Source of the DNA: HT1-32 sp040219025
GTDB taxonomy: Bacteria; Pseudomonadota; Alphaproteobacteria; Rhodospirillales; HT1-32
DNA: 64,000 nt
Assembly: GCA_040219025.1 (NCBI GenBank)
Contig: JAVJTE010000019.1
Coordinates: 62,001 to 126,000, forward strand
Direction of reading: 5' to 3'
A program made the translations under genes and the position numbers. The notes under the pieces were generated by a model. It worked only from the letters and a program-made list of their open reading frames with translations. It was not told the origin of the DNA and ran no database searches. Positions 41,326 through 49,044 of this stretch are shown piece by piece (within the stretch, counting starts at the first letter, position 1; each line of letters begins with the position of its first letter).

Positions 41326-43012
41326 TGATCAGGTTCGCTGAGGCTGTTGGAAAGAGCCGCAATAGTTCGGCGGCCTTATTCGCTAACATCGGGGCGGCAT
41401 AGGACGTGCCAGTCCCGCTGGTCAAAAGTTGCCTGATAAACTCATGGTTCAGCGTGATGACGCCAGCTTCCGGAATGTGTGGGGCGCACTGTAGTCTTGC
41501 TGACGGTGCGTCGAAGACCATTGTTCCTCCGATGTCCGCGAAATCAGGTTTCTGGACGCCGCCGGCACCAGGGCCTGACCGAGAGAAGGGAGACGGTTCC
41601 AGATTCCGAGTGATAGGTTGAATATGAGCATCATGATCGTGTCTCGCTCCGAGCCCTGTTCCATTGGCGAGCGCGCCGACAGTAATCACGTTGCTAGCAC
41701 CGGCCGGTTCGCAAAGCCTATTCGCAGATTCCAGCAAATACCCCGGATATTCCGTTACGGCACGCTCAACATGGGATCCGAAACGCGGAGCCCGATTACC
41801 AGCTGAGACAATGATTAGCACGTCCAGTTCACGCGCGAGCTCATCCAGCGTTGTAGCCCAAGGCCCTACCCGCCCGGGCTCATTGCGCGCGCGCGCATCT
41901 CCAAGCGAGATAACGAAGAGTCGGCAATTATGTGTCGCGTGCAAGTGTTCAATCGCTTCACGCATTTGCCGCGGGAGTGTCCGACGCTCATAGAAGTGAC
42001 CGTTATCCTGCAATACTTTCGCGGATACCAGCCACCCAGCCGGCTGAAGCCTTCCGGACTGTATCTGGTCTCGCAGGTCGCCAAACAAGGCAACGCCCCC
42101 GACCCGTGTGCCGTGCCCAAAAACATCAGCTGTCCCGAGTTCTGCTGGAAATGCTAACCGTTCGGCGACAATACCGTTGAGAATCGGATGCTCATTAAGC
42201 CCGCTATCCAACACACCGATAATCGGCGCTCCGGCCTTCGGCAACAGGACGTCCGGAGCTTCCTCAAGTGTCATCTCTACGAAATCAATTGTATTGAGGT
42301 CCGGTTCCGGCGGAAGATCAATGAATGCGACCTCCGCAACAGCCAGTAACGGCCGCAACACCCGGCCGGCAGCACGCGCCCGTATCAATGTGATCGAGGG
42401 ACCAATATAGACATCGAAGACCTCCGAATCACTACTAGTTATGAAGTTTTCAATTTCCCGTACCTTGCGTTCCCGCGCGGGGCGCGAGCCAAAGTCCCAG
42501 AGTTCAATATCGACCGTATAAGTTTCATCCCTCACTAATTCGTCTGCTTCGGTAAAACCGGCTTCTCTCAGCCGGATGCCAAGCCGGTCGTTGGGTGTCA
42601 GTGTGCCTACATCTTCAATCCGCGTTACGAAGCCCTCATAGCGTCGCCCCTTCTGGCCATTCGGAACAGGACCATCATAATCTTCAAGGCGCTGTAACAA
42701 AGCTGAGAGGTCTCCTGCAGATGAGAACAGGACAATGTTGCGATCTTCATCACTGGATAGCAGCGTCAGACCGAGTTCTTCCCAGTCAGATTCAAGTAAC
42801 ATTCCATGCATCTGCACCCGCAGAATTAGCGACGGATCAACAAACTGAGGCGGCCGGTTCTCACGCTGCGTCCGGACAGCCAGTTCGACTTGGCCCCGCA
42901 CGCGACCTCCGTACCCGTCGCTGCGTGACGGCTTCGGACCAGGGAAACCGGTTTTCCGTCGTTGCAAAATTTCAGGCAGCCGTAAGAGCGGTAGATGCTG
43001 GTGCTGCGACAC
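41291..43012 (-). CDS. ietS: Subtilisin-like serine protease, IetS-type (truncated by a frameshift)
   Basis: 573 residues with an N-terminal domain and an S8 protease domain. The catalytic triad is Asp269 (IIGVLDSG), His300 (FGHGTR) and Ser537 (SGTGTSYAAP), with oxyanion Asn406 (VSAGN). No signal peptide, so cytoplasmic. It begins with GTG 2 bases after the AAA ATPase stop, which implies coupled synthesis. The IetS partner of the IetA ATPase; the pair is known as an anti-phage system and as an exclusion factor on Agrobacterium plasmids. The last dozen residues (GTSCRRVKCP) are out of frame with the C-terminal domain. Confidence 0.8.
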   Translation of the reverse strand: MSQHQHLPLLRLPEILQRRKTGFPGPKPSRSDGYGGRVRGQVELAVRTQRENRPPQFVDPSLILRVQMHGMLLESDWEELGLTLLSSDEDRNIVLFSSAGDLSALLQRLEDYDGPVPNGQKGRRYEGFVTRIEDVGTLTPNDRLGIRLREAGFTEADELVRDETYTVDIELWDFGSRPARERKVREIENFITSSDSEVFDVYIGPSITLIRARAAGRVLRPLLAVAEVAFIDLPPEPDLNTIDFVEMTLEEAPDVLLPKAGAPIIGVLDSGLNEHPILNGIVAERLAFPAELGTADVFGHGTRVGGVALFGDLRDQIQSGRLQPAGWLVSAKVLQDNGHFYERRTLPRQMREAIEHLHATHNCRLFVISLGDARARNEPGRVGPWATTLDELARELDVLIIVSAGNRAPRFGSHVERAVTEYPGYLLESANRLCEPAGASNVITVGALANGTGLGARHDHDAHIQPITRNLEPSPFSRSGPGAGGVQKPDFADIGGTMVFDAPSARLQCAPHIPEAGVITLNHEFIRQLLTSGTGTSYAAPMLANKAAELLRLFPTASANLIRGTSCRRVKCP

Positions 43013-43014
43013 GC

Positions 43015-44016
43015 TTAATCCTCAACCTGTGCTTCTAACTTTTGTTTGCGTGTCAGCCGACGTCTTGCATCTCGCATCGCATCGCGGAAATTACTATCCG
43101 AGACAGCCTTGTTACCACCGAGGATCGAAAGCTTTATTGCTTGAATGCAGACTCGCTCAAGGTCTGCGTATGAGTATCCCTGAAGCTGAACCGCATAGTC
43201 GGCCGGATCAAAGGTAATCTGGACATTTCGAAAAGCATGATCGAGATACTTTTGAAGCATCGGTGGGTCTGGCGCATCAAACCAGACGATCTCATCGAAG
43301 CGGCGCCAGATAGCCGGATCTAGATGTCCGTCTAGATTCGTTGCCGCGACCAGAAAGCCGCCCGGCTGAATCTGTTCAATGAAGATCAGTAGGCTGTTGA
43401 CTACACGTCGAATCTCACTGTGTTCGCCAGCCCGTTCGCGAGTGCCAGCAATCGCATCGAACTCATCGAAGAACAGCACACACGGTTGTCGGCGGGCAAA
43501 TTCAAACGTCTTGCGAATATTTGTTGCCGTTTCGCCAAGGTACGACGAAATCAGGCGATCAAGTCGAACATGAAAGAAGGGAAGCCCAAGCTCATTAGCA
43601 AAAACCTCAGCGCACAGTGTCTTGCCGGTGCCCGGTGGACCGCACAACAATAGCTTAGATCGCACCGGAAGCCCATGGCGCCGTATGCGGTCTGACTGCC
43701 GAAATTCCCTTATCAGCCCCAGGAACAACTCGGTGTTCTCCGGAGAAAGAAGGATATCTTGCGCACCGTGTGTCGGCTTTACACTCTGGATGAAGTCATT
43801 TGCCTCGTCCGGGAAAGGAATCAAAGGCGAGAGCCCGCCAACCGGCCGCGCGGTCGTGACAATATTTTCCAGCGTCTTGCGCAGGCTCCGCGCTAGAACG
43901 CGGTTATTTTTCTTCTCCTCTTCGGAGATGATCTGCTCAACAACCGCGCGGAACTCCGCCTCGTGGCCGTAGCTTGCCAGCAATCGTTTGACTAATTCAC
44001 CGCGCGCTATGATCAT
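43015..44016 (-). CDS. ietA: AAA ATPase, IetA-type
   Basis: 333 residues, a classical AAA module: Walker A CGPPGTGKTL (125-134), pore-like loop LISSYLGETATNIRKTF, Walker B VLFFDEFDAIAGTRER, sensor 1 VAATNLDGHLD and arginine-finger AIWRRFDEIVWF. An alpha-helical N-terminal region of about 85 residues precedes it. It should unfold or remodel a target for the protease partner. Immediately upstream of the protease gene and in the same transcript; no promoter-like gene lies between it and the integrase. Confidence 0.8.
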   Translation of the reverse strand: MIIARGELVKRLLASYGHEAEFRAVVEQIISEEEKKNNRVLARSLRKTLENIVTTARPVGGLSPLIPFPDEANDFIQSVKPTHGAQDILLSPENTELFLGLIREFRQSDRIRRHGLPVRSKLLLCGPPGTGKTLCAEVFANELGLPFFHVRLDRLISSYLGETATNIRKTFEFARRQPCVLFFDEFDAIAGTRERAGEHSEIRRVVNSLLIFIEQIQPGGFLVAATNLDGHLDPAIWRRFDEIVWFDAPDPPMLQKYLDHAFRNVQITFDPADYAVQLQGYSYADLERVCIQAIKLSILGGNKAVSDSNFRDAMRDARRRLTRKQKLEAQVED

Positions 44017-44437
44017 CCCTTTTCATAGAGAATAGCTATTCTGCACACTAATCACCAGTACGGATTCAGTTGCCCTCGGACCCATGATACGATGCCAACG
44101 CTTGGACAACCCTTTTTGGTCAATCGTAGAAAATTTCAAACTTAAAGGGCCTCTTGGCATCAAAAGTTGTTGAGGCACCACTTAAATTGATGCCCCTTGA
44201 TGATCTTCGATGACCATCTCTATGCCCTTGATTCTCCAACCTTAATTTGTTGGATTAAAATATTAGCGTACGAAATTTTAGGAATACATGGACTAGGTGC
44301 CGAGTTTCGTGACCCTTCGCATCCAATATACTTCCAAACGTAATAATGGCCCTAGCATATCATGCACTAAGGCCTTGGAGATTTAGATTCCAAGGATAGG
44401 ATTTGAACCTACGACCTTCAGGTTATGAAACTGATAC
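44017..44437. other. Gap with tRNA-like fragment, upstream of ietA and behind the integrase
   Basis: No coding frame. AT-rich; presumably holds the ietA promoter. An inverted repeat GGCATCAA (44156-44163) / TTGATGCC (44187-44194) is present. The right end (44384-44434, minus strand) is a tRNA-like 3' half. Confidence 0.5.
44384..44434 (-). other. tRNA-Met(CAT)-like 3' half
   Basis: On the minus strand one reads an anticodon arm TCAGT-TTCATAA-CCTGA (one mismatch at the loop end; anticodon CAT), variable AGGTC, T arm GTAGG-TTCAAAT-CCTAT, and acceptor strand CCTTGGA. There is no D arm or 5' acceptor upstream, because the integrase coding end is there. TCCAAGG, which would pair with CCTTGGA, lies 9 bases further 3' instead. 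It resembles a captured attachment-site tail of another tRNA. Confidence 0.55.
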
Positions 44438-45580
44438 TCACCGGTGATTCAATTTCTTCCCAAACATCCCCGTAGCCTCCCGCAACGGGTCATCAGCGAA
44501 ATGTGCATATCGTTGCGTCGTCTGTGGCTGAGTATGCCCCAACAACCGCCCAACAATTGCCAGGCTAACTCCACCTGACACCAAATGAGACGCATAAGTA
44601 TGCCGGAGATCGTGAATGCGTGTCGGGCCGAGATCAGCTTTGGTGCGGATATCATCCCAGAACCTCTTGATGCATTTTATCGACTTGCCAGGAGCATCTC
44701 CGGGGGAAACGTGGATTGCATCGCACCAGGGCTCTGACCTTACCTCATCCAAAACCGTCAGAGCTTCGGCAGACAACGGAATATGTTCAATCCGCTTCTG
44801 TTTTGTCGTATGAGCCGGTTTCGTCCAAACGCCACGCCTAGAATCTATCTGATCCCAGGTGAGGTTCATCACTTCGCTTTTCCGCGCACCGGTCAGCAGC
44901 AATAATCGGATGATACTCGCGCATTTCTGATTCCAGTGCATGTCGAGAGCGACAGACAAACGTTTGAGTTCGTCTTCCTGCAACCAGCGTTCCCGCTTTT
45001 CTTCCTGAAACTTCTCGATGCCAAGTACCGGGTTATCAGCACGCCAGTTCCAGGCAACGGCCAATGAGAACATTTTCGACAACAATGCGCCGACGCGGTT
45101 TGCCTTGTAGGGCGTTTGTTTCATGCCATGAAGGAGCGTTTCAATATCCCGCCGGGTAATACTCGCCACCTTCTTAGCGCCAAGTATCGGCAGGATGACG
45201 CCATCAAGCATCAGGACATCATCATGGACAGATTTAGGCCGCTTGTTCGGCCGCGCATGACGTTCGAGATAATCATCACAGAGCATGCGCATGGTCGGTG
45301 CCTGGCGTCGGGATTTACGTTCCTCCGCCGGATTCTTACCCTGAGAGACAGAACCAAGATTTTGCCGGGCAAGTTTCCGTGCCTCCTCTGCAGTCAGCAC
45401 CCCGTGACGACCGATGGTTATGCGGTGGGATCGTCCATCCTGCCGATACTGCACGAGATAACTTTTCACACCTGACGGCTTCACCCGTAACCCGAAGCCG
45501 GATATGTCGTCATCCCAATGAAATTCATCTTTAGCCTTCGGCGCAGCAAGATCGACATATCGCTTTGTAAGCTTTGGCAT
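44438..45580 (-). CDS. Tyrosine recombinase/integrase
   Basis: 380 residues with an N-terminal arm-binding (DUF4102) domain (DISGFGLRVKPSGVKSYLV) and a C-terminal catalytic domain: Arg in LLLTGARKSEVMNLTW, HDLRHTYASHLV, LGHTQPQTTQRYAH with the nucleophilic tyrosine. GGAAGG 8 bases before ATG 45580 marks the start (a longer frame to 45613 is less likely). Reads into the element; mediates insertion at tRNA-Lys. The family is that of P4/CP4-57-type integrases. Confidence 0.92.
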   Translation of the reverse strand: MPKLTKRYVDLAAPKAKDEFHWDDDISGFGLRVKPSGVKSYLVQYRQDGRSHRITIGRHGVLTAEEARKLARQNLGSVSQGKNPAEERKSRRQAPTMRMLCDDYLERHARPNKRPKSVHDDVLMLDGVILPILGAKKVASITRRDIETLLHGMKQTPYKANRVGALLSKMFSLAVAWNWRADNPVLGIEKFQEEKRERWLQEDELKRLSVALDMHWNQKCASIIRLLLLTGARKSEVMNLTWDQIDSRRGVWTKPAHTTKQKRIEHIPLSAEALTVLDEVRSEPWCDAIHVSPGDAPGKSIKCIKRFWDDIRTKADLGPTRIHDLRHTYASHLVSGGVSLAIVGRLLGHTQPQTTQRYAHFADDPLREATGMFGKKLNHR

Positions 45581-45676
45581 AATCGCACCTTCCGGATAAA
45601 GCAGCTTCGGCATGCCTTAAAATGCATACCGCTCGGGAGCATGAACCGCTGACTTTAACCGTCACATATCCATTCG

Positions 45677-45696
45677 GGGTAAGCAATAGGTAAGCA
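45677..45696. repeat. Integrase arm-type repeat, internal copy
   Basis: GTAAGCAATAGGTAAGCA, with GG ahead, identical to 35928-35947 next to the left attachment site and nearly the same as 45929-45948 right of the attR repeat (two base changes). Three copies close to the element ends suggest binding sites for the integrase N-terminal domain. Confidence 0.6.
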
Positions 45697-45821
45697 GTGT
45701 AGAGAGAAACACCGCGTAGATGAGCGACACAATTTCGCCAAAATATCTAATATTTATACAATTATATCAGTAGCTTATAGTGATATAGCGCAATCAGCAG
45801 TAAGTGATGATAAGGATATTA

Positions 45822-45874
45822 AACTGACTTTTAATCAGTTGGCAACAGGTTCGAATCCTGTCGGGCTCACCAAT
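45822..45874 (+). repeat. Attachment-site direct repeat (right)
   Basis: 53-base copy of the tRNA-Lys 3' half, identical to 35820-35872 but for one base. No 5' half of a tRNA lies upstream (45697-45821 is AT-rich and non-coding), so this is the displaced half-site created by integration. Confidence 0.9.
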
Positions 45875-45880
45875 ATTTCC

Positions 45881-45928
45881 AAAGGCTTAGGACGATTTCC
45901 CAGAAATCTCCTAAGCCTTTCGATTTTT
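45881..45928 (+). terminator. Terminator hairpin behind the right repeat
   Basis: AAAGGCTTAGGA (45881-45892) pairs with TCCTAAGCCTTT (45909-45920), followed shortly by TTTTT. It is the homologue of the tRNA-Lys terminator, which shows that the duplicated segment reaches past the tRNA gene. Confidence 0.7.
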
Positions 45929-46150
45929 GGGCAAGCAACAGGTAAGCAACCTGTCGCGGGGAACAATCCAGTCGGGCTGGCAGGCAAAATTCTCAGAGCT
46001 TTCCGCCTCCGAACCTGATGCCCGAAATGCCACAAAAGATGAACGCCCTGCGCGAACAATGTTGGTACCAGGTTCAATCTTGACTCTTCCAGTTATATCT
46101 ATAATTCATGATATATTGATAATATTGCCTGTACCTGTTGAGGGAAAATG

Positions 46151-47206
46151 ATGACGGACAAGACAACGGATGCCCCGGCTATCGGTCTTTTTGAACGATG
46201 GCTTTCCGTCTGGGTCGCCCTGTCGATCCTGCTCGGCATCATTCTGGGCCAGATGTTTCCGGGGCTTTTCGAGATGCTGGCCGGGTTTGAATTTGCCCAT
46301 GTCAATCTGGTGGTCGCCGTCCTTATCTGGGCCATGGTCTACCCGATGATGATCTCGGTTGACCTCGGCAGCCTCGTTCATGTTGCCGATCAGCCGAAGG
46401 GGCTGGTGATCACGCTGGTGGTCAACTGGCTGATCAAGCCTTTCACCATGGCGGCGCTGGGTGTGCTGTTCTTCAAGTATCTGTTTGCCGGATACATGAC
46501 CCCGGGCGATGCGGATTCCTACATTGCCGGGCTGATTCTGCTGGGGGCCGCGCCCTGTACCGCCATGGTTTTCGTCTGGTCACAGCTCACCCGGGGCGAT
46601 GCGAACTACACCCTCGTACAGGTCAGCGTGAATGACCTGATCATGATCTTTGCCTACGCCCCGATTGTCGCCCTGCTGCTCGGCGTGACCGATATTCCGG
46701 TGCCGTGGGACACGCTGGTGCTGTCCGTCGCGCTCTATGTTGTCGTGCCGCTGATTGCCGGCCTGGTGACCCGCAGGATACTGCTGGGCCGCCGCAACGA
46801 TGTCGCGGCGATCCCGGGCTTTACCGCCAGGCTGAAACCGTTCTCGATTCTTGGCCTGCTGACCACGGTTGTGTTGCTGTTCGGCTTTCAGGGCGGCGTG
46901 ATCCTGTCGCAGCCGGTTCTGATTGTCCTGATCGCACTTCCGCTGCTGCTGCAATCCTACGGCATCTTTGCGGTTGCCTATGTCGCGGCATGGATCATGC
47001 GCGTTCCGTTCAGGATTGCCGCACCCTGCGCGATGATCGGGACATCCAATTTCTTCGAGCTCGCCGTCGCCGTCGCGATCAGCCTGTTCGGGCTGAACTC
47101 CGGCGCCGCCCTGGCAACCGTTGTCGGCGTGCTGGTCGAGGTGCCGGTGATGCTGTCACTGGTCGCCTTCGCCAACAGAACCCGGAACCACTTCCCGCAG
47201 AACTGA
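46151..47206 (+). CDS. ACR3-family arsenite efflux permease
   Basis: About 351 residues, ten hydrophobic helices. APCTAMVFVWSQLTRGDANYTLVQVSVND is the ACR3 signature (Cys and Glu-like charge positions in the helix), and the later IGTSNFFELAVAVAISL is the second. It extrudes arsenite (and antimonite). ATG 46151 follows AGGGA by 5 bases. No arsR or arsC gene is adjacent, but the leader 46090-46120 has an AT-rich dyad (ATATC/GATAT, 10 bases between). The gene lies just outside the right repeat of the element. Confidence 0.9.
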   Translation: MTDKTTDAPAIGLFERWLSVWVALSILLGIILGQMFPGLFEMLAGFEFAHVNLVVAVLIWAMVYPMMISVDLGSLVHVADQPKGLVITLVVNWLIKPFTMAALGVLFFKYLFAGYMTPGDADSYIAGLILLGAAPCTAMVFVWSQLTRGDANYTLVQVSVNDLIMIFAYAPIVALLLGVTDIPVPWDTLVLSVALYVVVPLIAGLVTRRILLGRRNDVAAIPGFTARLKPFSILGLLTTVVLLFGFQGGVILSQPVLIVLIALPLLLQSYGIFAVAYVAAWIMRVPFRIAAPCAMIGTSNFFELAVAVAISLFGLNSGAALATVVGVLVEVPVMLSLVAFANRTRNHFPQN

Positions 47207-47244
47207 ACCGGGATTTGCTGGTTGCGGTCCCCGGCCTCAACATC

Positions 47245-48075
47245 TCAAACCCGGTCGAGCAGCGCCGTCAGGTGGGCCGCGATGACCGCCGGTACTTCCA
47301 GCGGGGTGAAGTGGCGGACGTTGGGCATCACATGCAGGGTTGACCCGGCAATGCCCTTGTAGAGTTCCTCTGCCATGACGACGGGGGTGGCGTAGTCTTC
47401 CTCGCCGACCAGAATGGTGGCTGGCATCTGAAGGGTTGCCATCGTCGCCTTCTGGTCACAGCGGCCCAGCATACGGCAGGATTCGGCATAGGCGGCGGGG
47501 TCATTGGCGACGAAGACCTCAATCGCTGCGGCCACCTTGTCCGGGTTGCTCTCAATGAACTTATCACTGAACCATCGGGATTTCTGGAAACCGGTCATGC
47601 TGGCCATACCTTCGGTCAGGCCCTTGGTTGCGCGGCCTTCCCAGGCGTCGACCGCTTCCGGGCCATAGCCCGCGGTGGTGTCGATCATGCCGAGCGCGCG
47701 GGTACGGTCCGGATACCGTCCGGCGAAGGTGAGACTGATGCAGCCGCCCATCGAGGCCCCGGCAATGGCTGTTGAATCCCAGCCCAGATGGTCCAGCAGT
47801 TCCGCCAGATCATCGGCCATCTGCTCGACACTATAGGGGCCGGCAGGCTTTGACGAGCGGCCATGACCGCGGCAGTCGACGGCCAGAACTTCGGCAGAAC
47901 CAGCAAGCCCGGCAGCAACGGTTTCAGCCCATAGATCGGCGTTCATGGCCAGTGCATGGACCAGCAGAATGCGCCGGGACGGATTGGGATTGCCCCAGAT
48001 TTTATAGAATATCTCGGCACCGTCATAGAGGGTGACGCGGCCTTGACGAGCGACCGGGGCGGCATTGTCAGTCAT
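47245..48075 (-). CDS. Alpha/beta hydrolase (3-oxoadipate enol-lactonase-like)
   Basis: 276 residues. Nucleophile elbow IAGASMGGCISL (Ser), oxyanion region LLVHALAMNADLW, acidic residue near GEEDYATP and catalytic His in PNVRHFTPLE complete the triad. Resembles PcaD-type enol-lactonases and other carbon-carbon or ester hydrolases. It is the last gene on its strand, 18 bases behind the receptor-like gene, in a cluster with a molybdenum hydroxylase, ThDP enzyme and UbiD, so a lactone or ester intermediate of that pathway is plausible. Confidence 0.82.
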   Translation of the reverse strand: MTDNAAPVARQGRVTLYDGAEIFYKIWGNPNPSRRILLVHALAMNADLWAETVAAGLAGSAEVLAVDCRGHGRSSKPAGPYSVEQMADDLAELLDHLGWDSTAIAGASMGGCISLTFAGRYPDRTRALGMIDTTAGYGPEAVDAWEGRATKGLTEGMASMTGFQKSRWFSDKFIESNPDKVAAAIEVFVANDPAAYAESCRMLGRCDQKATMATLQMPATILVGEEDYATPVVMAEELYKGIAGSTLHVMPNVRHFTPLEVPAVIAAHLTALLDRV

Positions 48076-48093
48076 CGGAATTCTCCTCCGGAA

Positions 48094-49044
48094 TCAGGCT
48101 GTCGCAATGCCTGCGCGAGCGCGTTCATAAAACGACAGGTCGAGATATTTATCGATATCGGTCAGGGTCGCACCGCCGCCATAGCGCGAGCGGAGGTCCA
48201 GCACGGTGCTGATACCATCACGCAGAATGGCTCCGTGCGGGGTCAGGCCGGATGCCGGTGACAGCAGGCTTTTCATCACGGCGGGCAGCGCCTGCGGCCT
48301 GATCGCCGGCATCTTCGCTGACAGCAGGCTTGCTGCCGCGTCATGGTTCGCCGGGTCCAGCACCCATGCAAGTCCCCGGAGATAGCCCCGGAGATAAGCC
48401 TCGACAGTCGTCGCGTTGGCCTGGGCCCAGGACTGCTTCGCCGCAACAATGCCGCCCTGATAGCTGGCGGTCACATCGGCGCTGCTGGCGATGATCGGGA
48501 ACCCGGCATTGCGGGCGATGCTGGTGAACGGCTCGATCCCCAGTGTCGCCGCATGGACGCCGTCGCGCACCGATTCCCAGCGGGTCGGTGTCGCCCCGAC
48601 CGGCACCATCGGACAATCCTCGATTTTCAGTCCAGCTTTCGCCAGCATTTCGTACAGGATGAAGGCAAAGCCGGTCGCCAGCGCATCCAGCGCCAGACTG
48701 CGGCCCTTCAGGTCGGCGACGGTTTTGATATCCTTTGCTGCGATCAGGCCAAGCTCGATCTGGGTCGCGCCCATCAGGGCCACGAAATCAACCTTGCCGT
48801 CGATGGTGAAGGCACCCTGCCCTTCGCGGTAGGCAACGACATTGTCAAAGGCCGTCATGGCGATATCGAATTCACCCGCATTCAGCTTCTCGAACTGAAA
48901 GACGGAACTGGGGGTTGTCGTCAGGTCGACCGCGATCCCTTCTTCCGCAAAATAGCCCTGCTCGATAGCGGCAAAGACCGGCAGGTTCGGTGCGCCCGGA
49001 AAGGCAATGATACGCAAGGGCGTCAGCCCGGCTGTTGAGGTCAC
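48094..49044 (-). CDS. NMT1/THI5-like substrate-binding protein without a signal peptide
   Basis: 316 residues. Fold of SsuA/NMT1-type receptors: FPGAPNLPVFAAIEQGYFAEEGIAVDL, AGEFDIAMTAFDNVVAYREG, and KTVADLKGRSLALDAL. Start GTG 49044 overlaps the molybdenum-subunit stop (GTGA) and follows AAGGAG by 7 bases. This start leaves no leader peptide, so the protein would be cytoplasmic, unlike transport receptors. No ABC permease or ATPase of the same system is near. It may be a ligand-binding or pyrimidine-precursor-like enzyme (compare THI5), or a repurposed receptor. Confidence 0.72.
   Translation of the reverse strand: MTSTAGLTPLRIIAFPGAPNLPVFAAIEQGYFAEEGIAVDLTTTPSSVFQFEKLNAGEFDIAMTAFDNVVAYREGQGAFTIDGKVDFVALMGATQIELGLIAAKDIKTVADLKGRSLALDALATGFAFILYEMLAKAGLKIEDCPMVPVGATPTRWESVRDGVHAATLGIEPFTSIARNAGFPIIASSADVTASYQGGIVAAKQSWAQANATTVEAYLRGYLRGLAWVLDPANHDAAASLLSAKMPAIRPQALPAVMKSLLSPASGLTPHGAILRDGISTVLDLRSRYGGGATLTDIDKYLDLSFYERARAGIATA

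Larger units (their letters stand above)
35820..45874. mobile_element. Integrative element in tRNA-Lys, carrying IetAS-type defence genes
   Basis: About 10 kb bracketed by direct repeats of 53 bases (one mismatch) of the tRNA-Lys 3' half. Contents left to right: unknown gene, AlpA-like regulator, primase zinc-like domain, TOPRIM-DUF3987 helicase, unknown gene, protease and AAA ATPase, integrase. This is the layout of a P4-like phage satellite or integrative island with its own replication module. Codon use and AT content differ from both flanks, especially at 39.7-40.7 and 44.0-44.4 kb. The integrase is at the end distal to the intact tRNA. Confidence 0.9.

Noticed and set aside
44340..44434. 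Complete circularly permuted tRNA or tmRNA
   Set aside because: The 3' half is tRNA-like and TCCAAGG follows it, but the sequence beyond does not give a canonical D arm and there is no tag-coding part. I report only the fragment.
46090..46120. ArsR operator upstream of the arsenite exporter
   Set aside because: Only a 5-base dyad in AT-rich sequence and no arsR gene in the window; mentioned but not called as a site.
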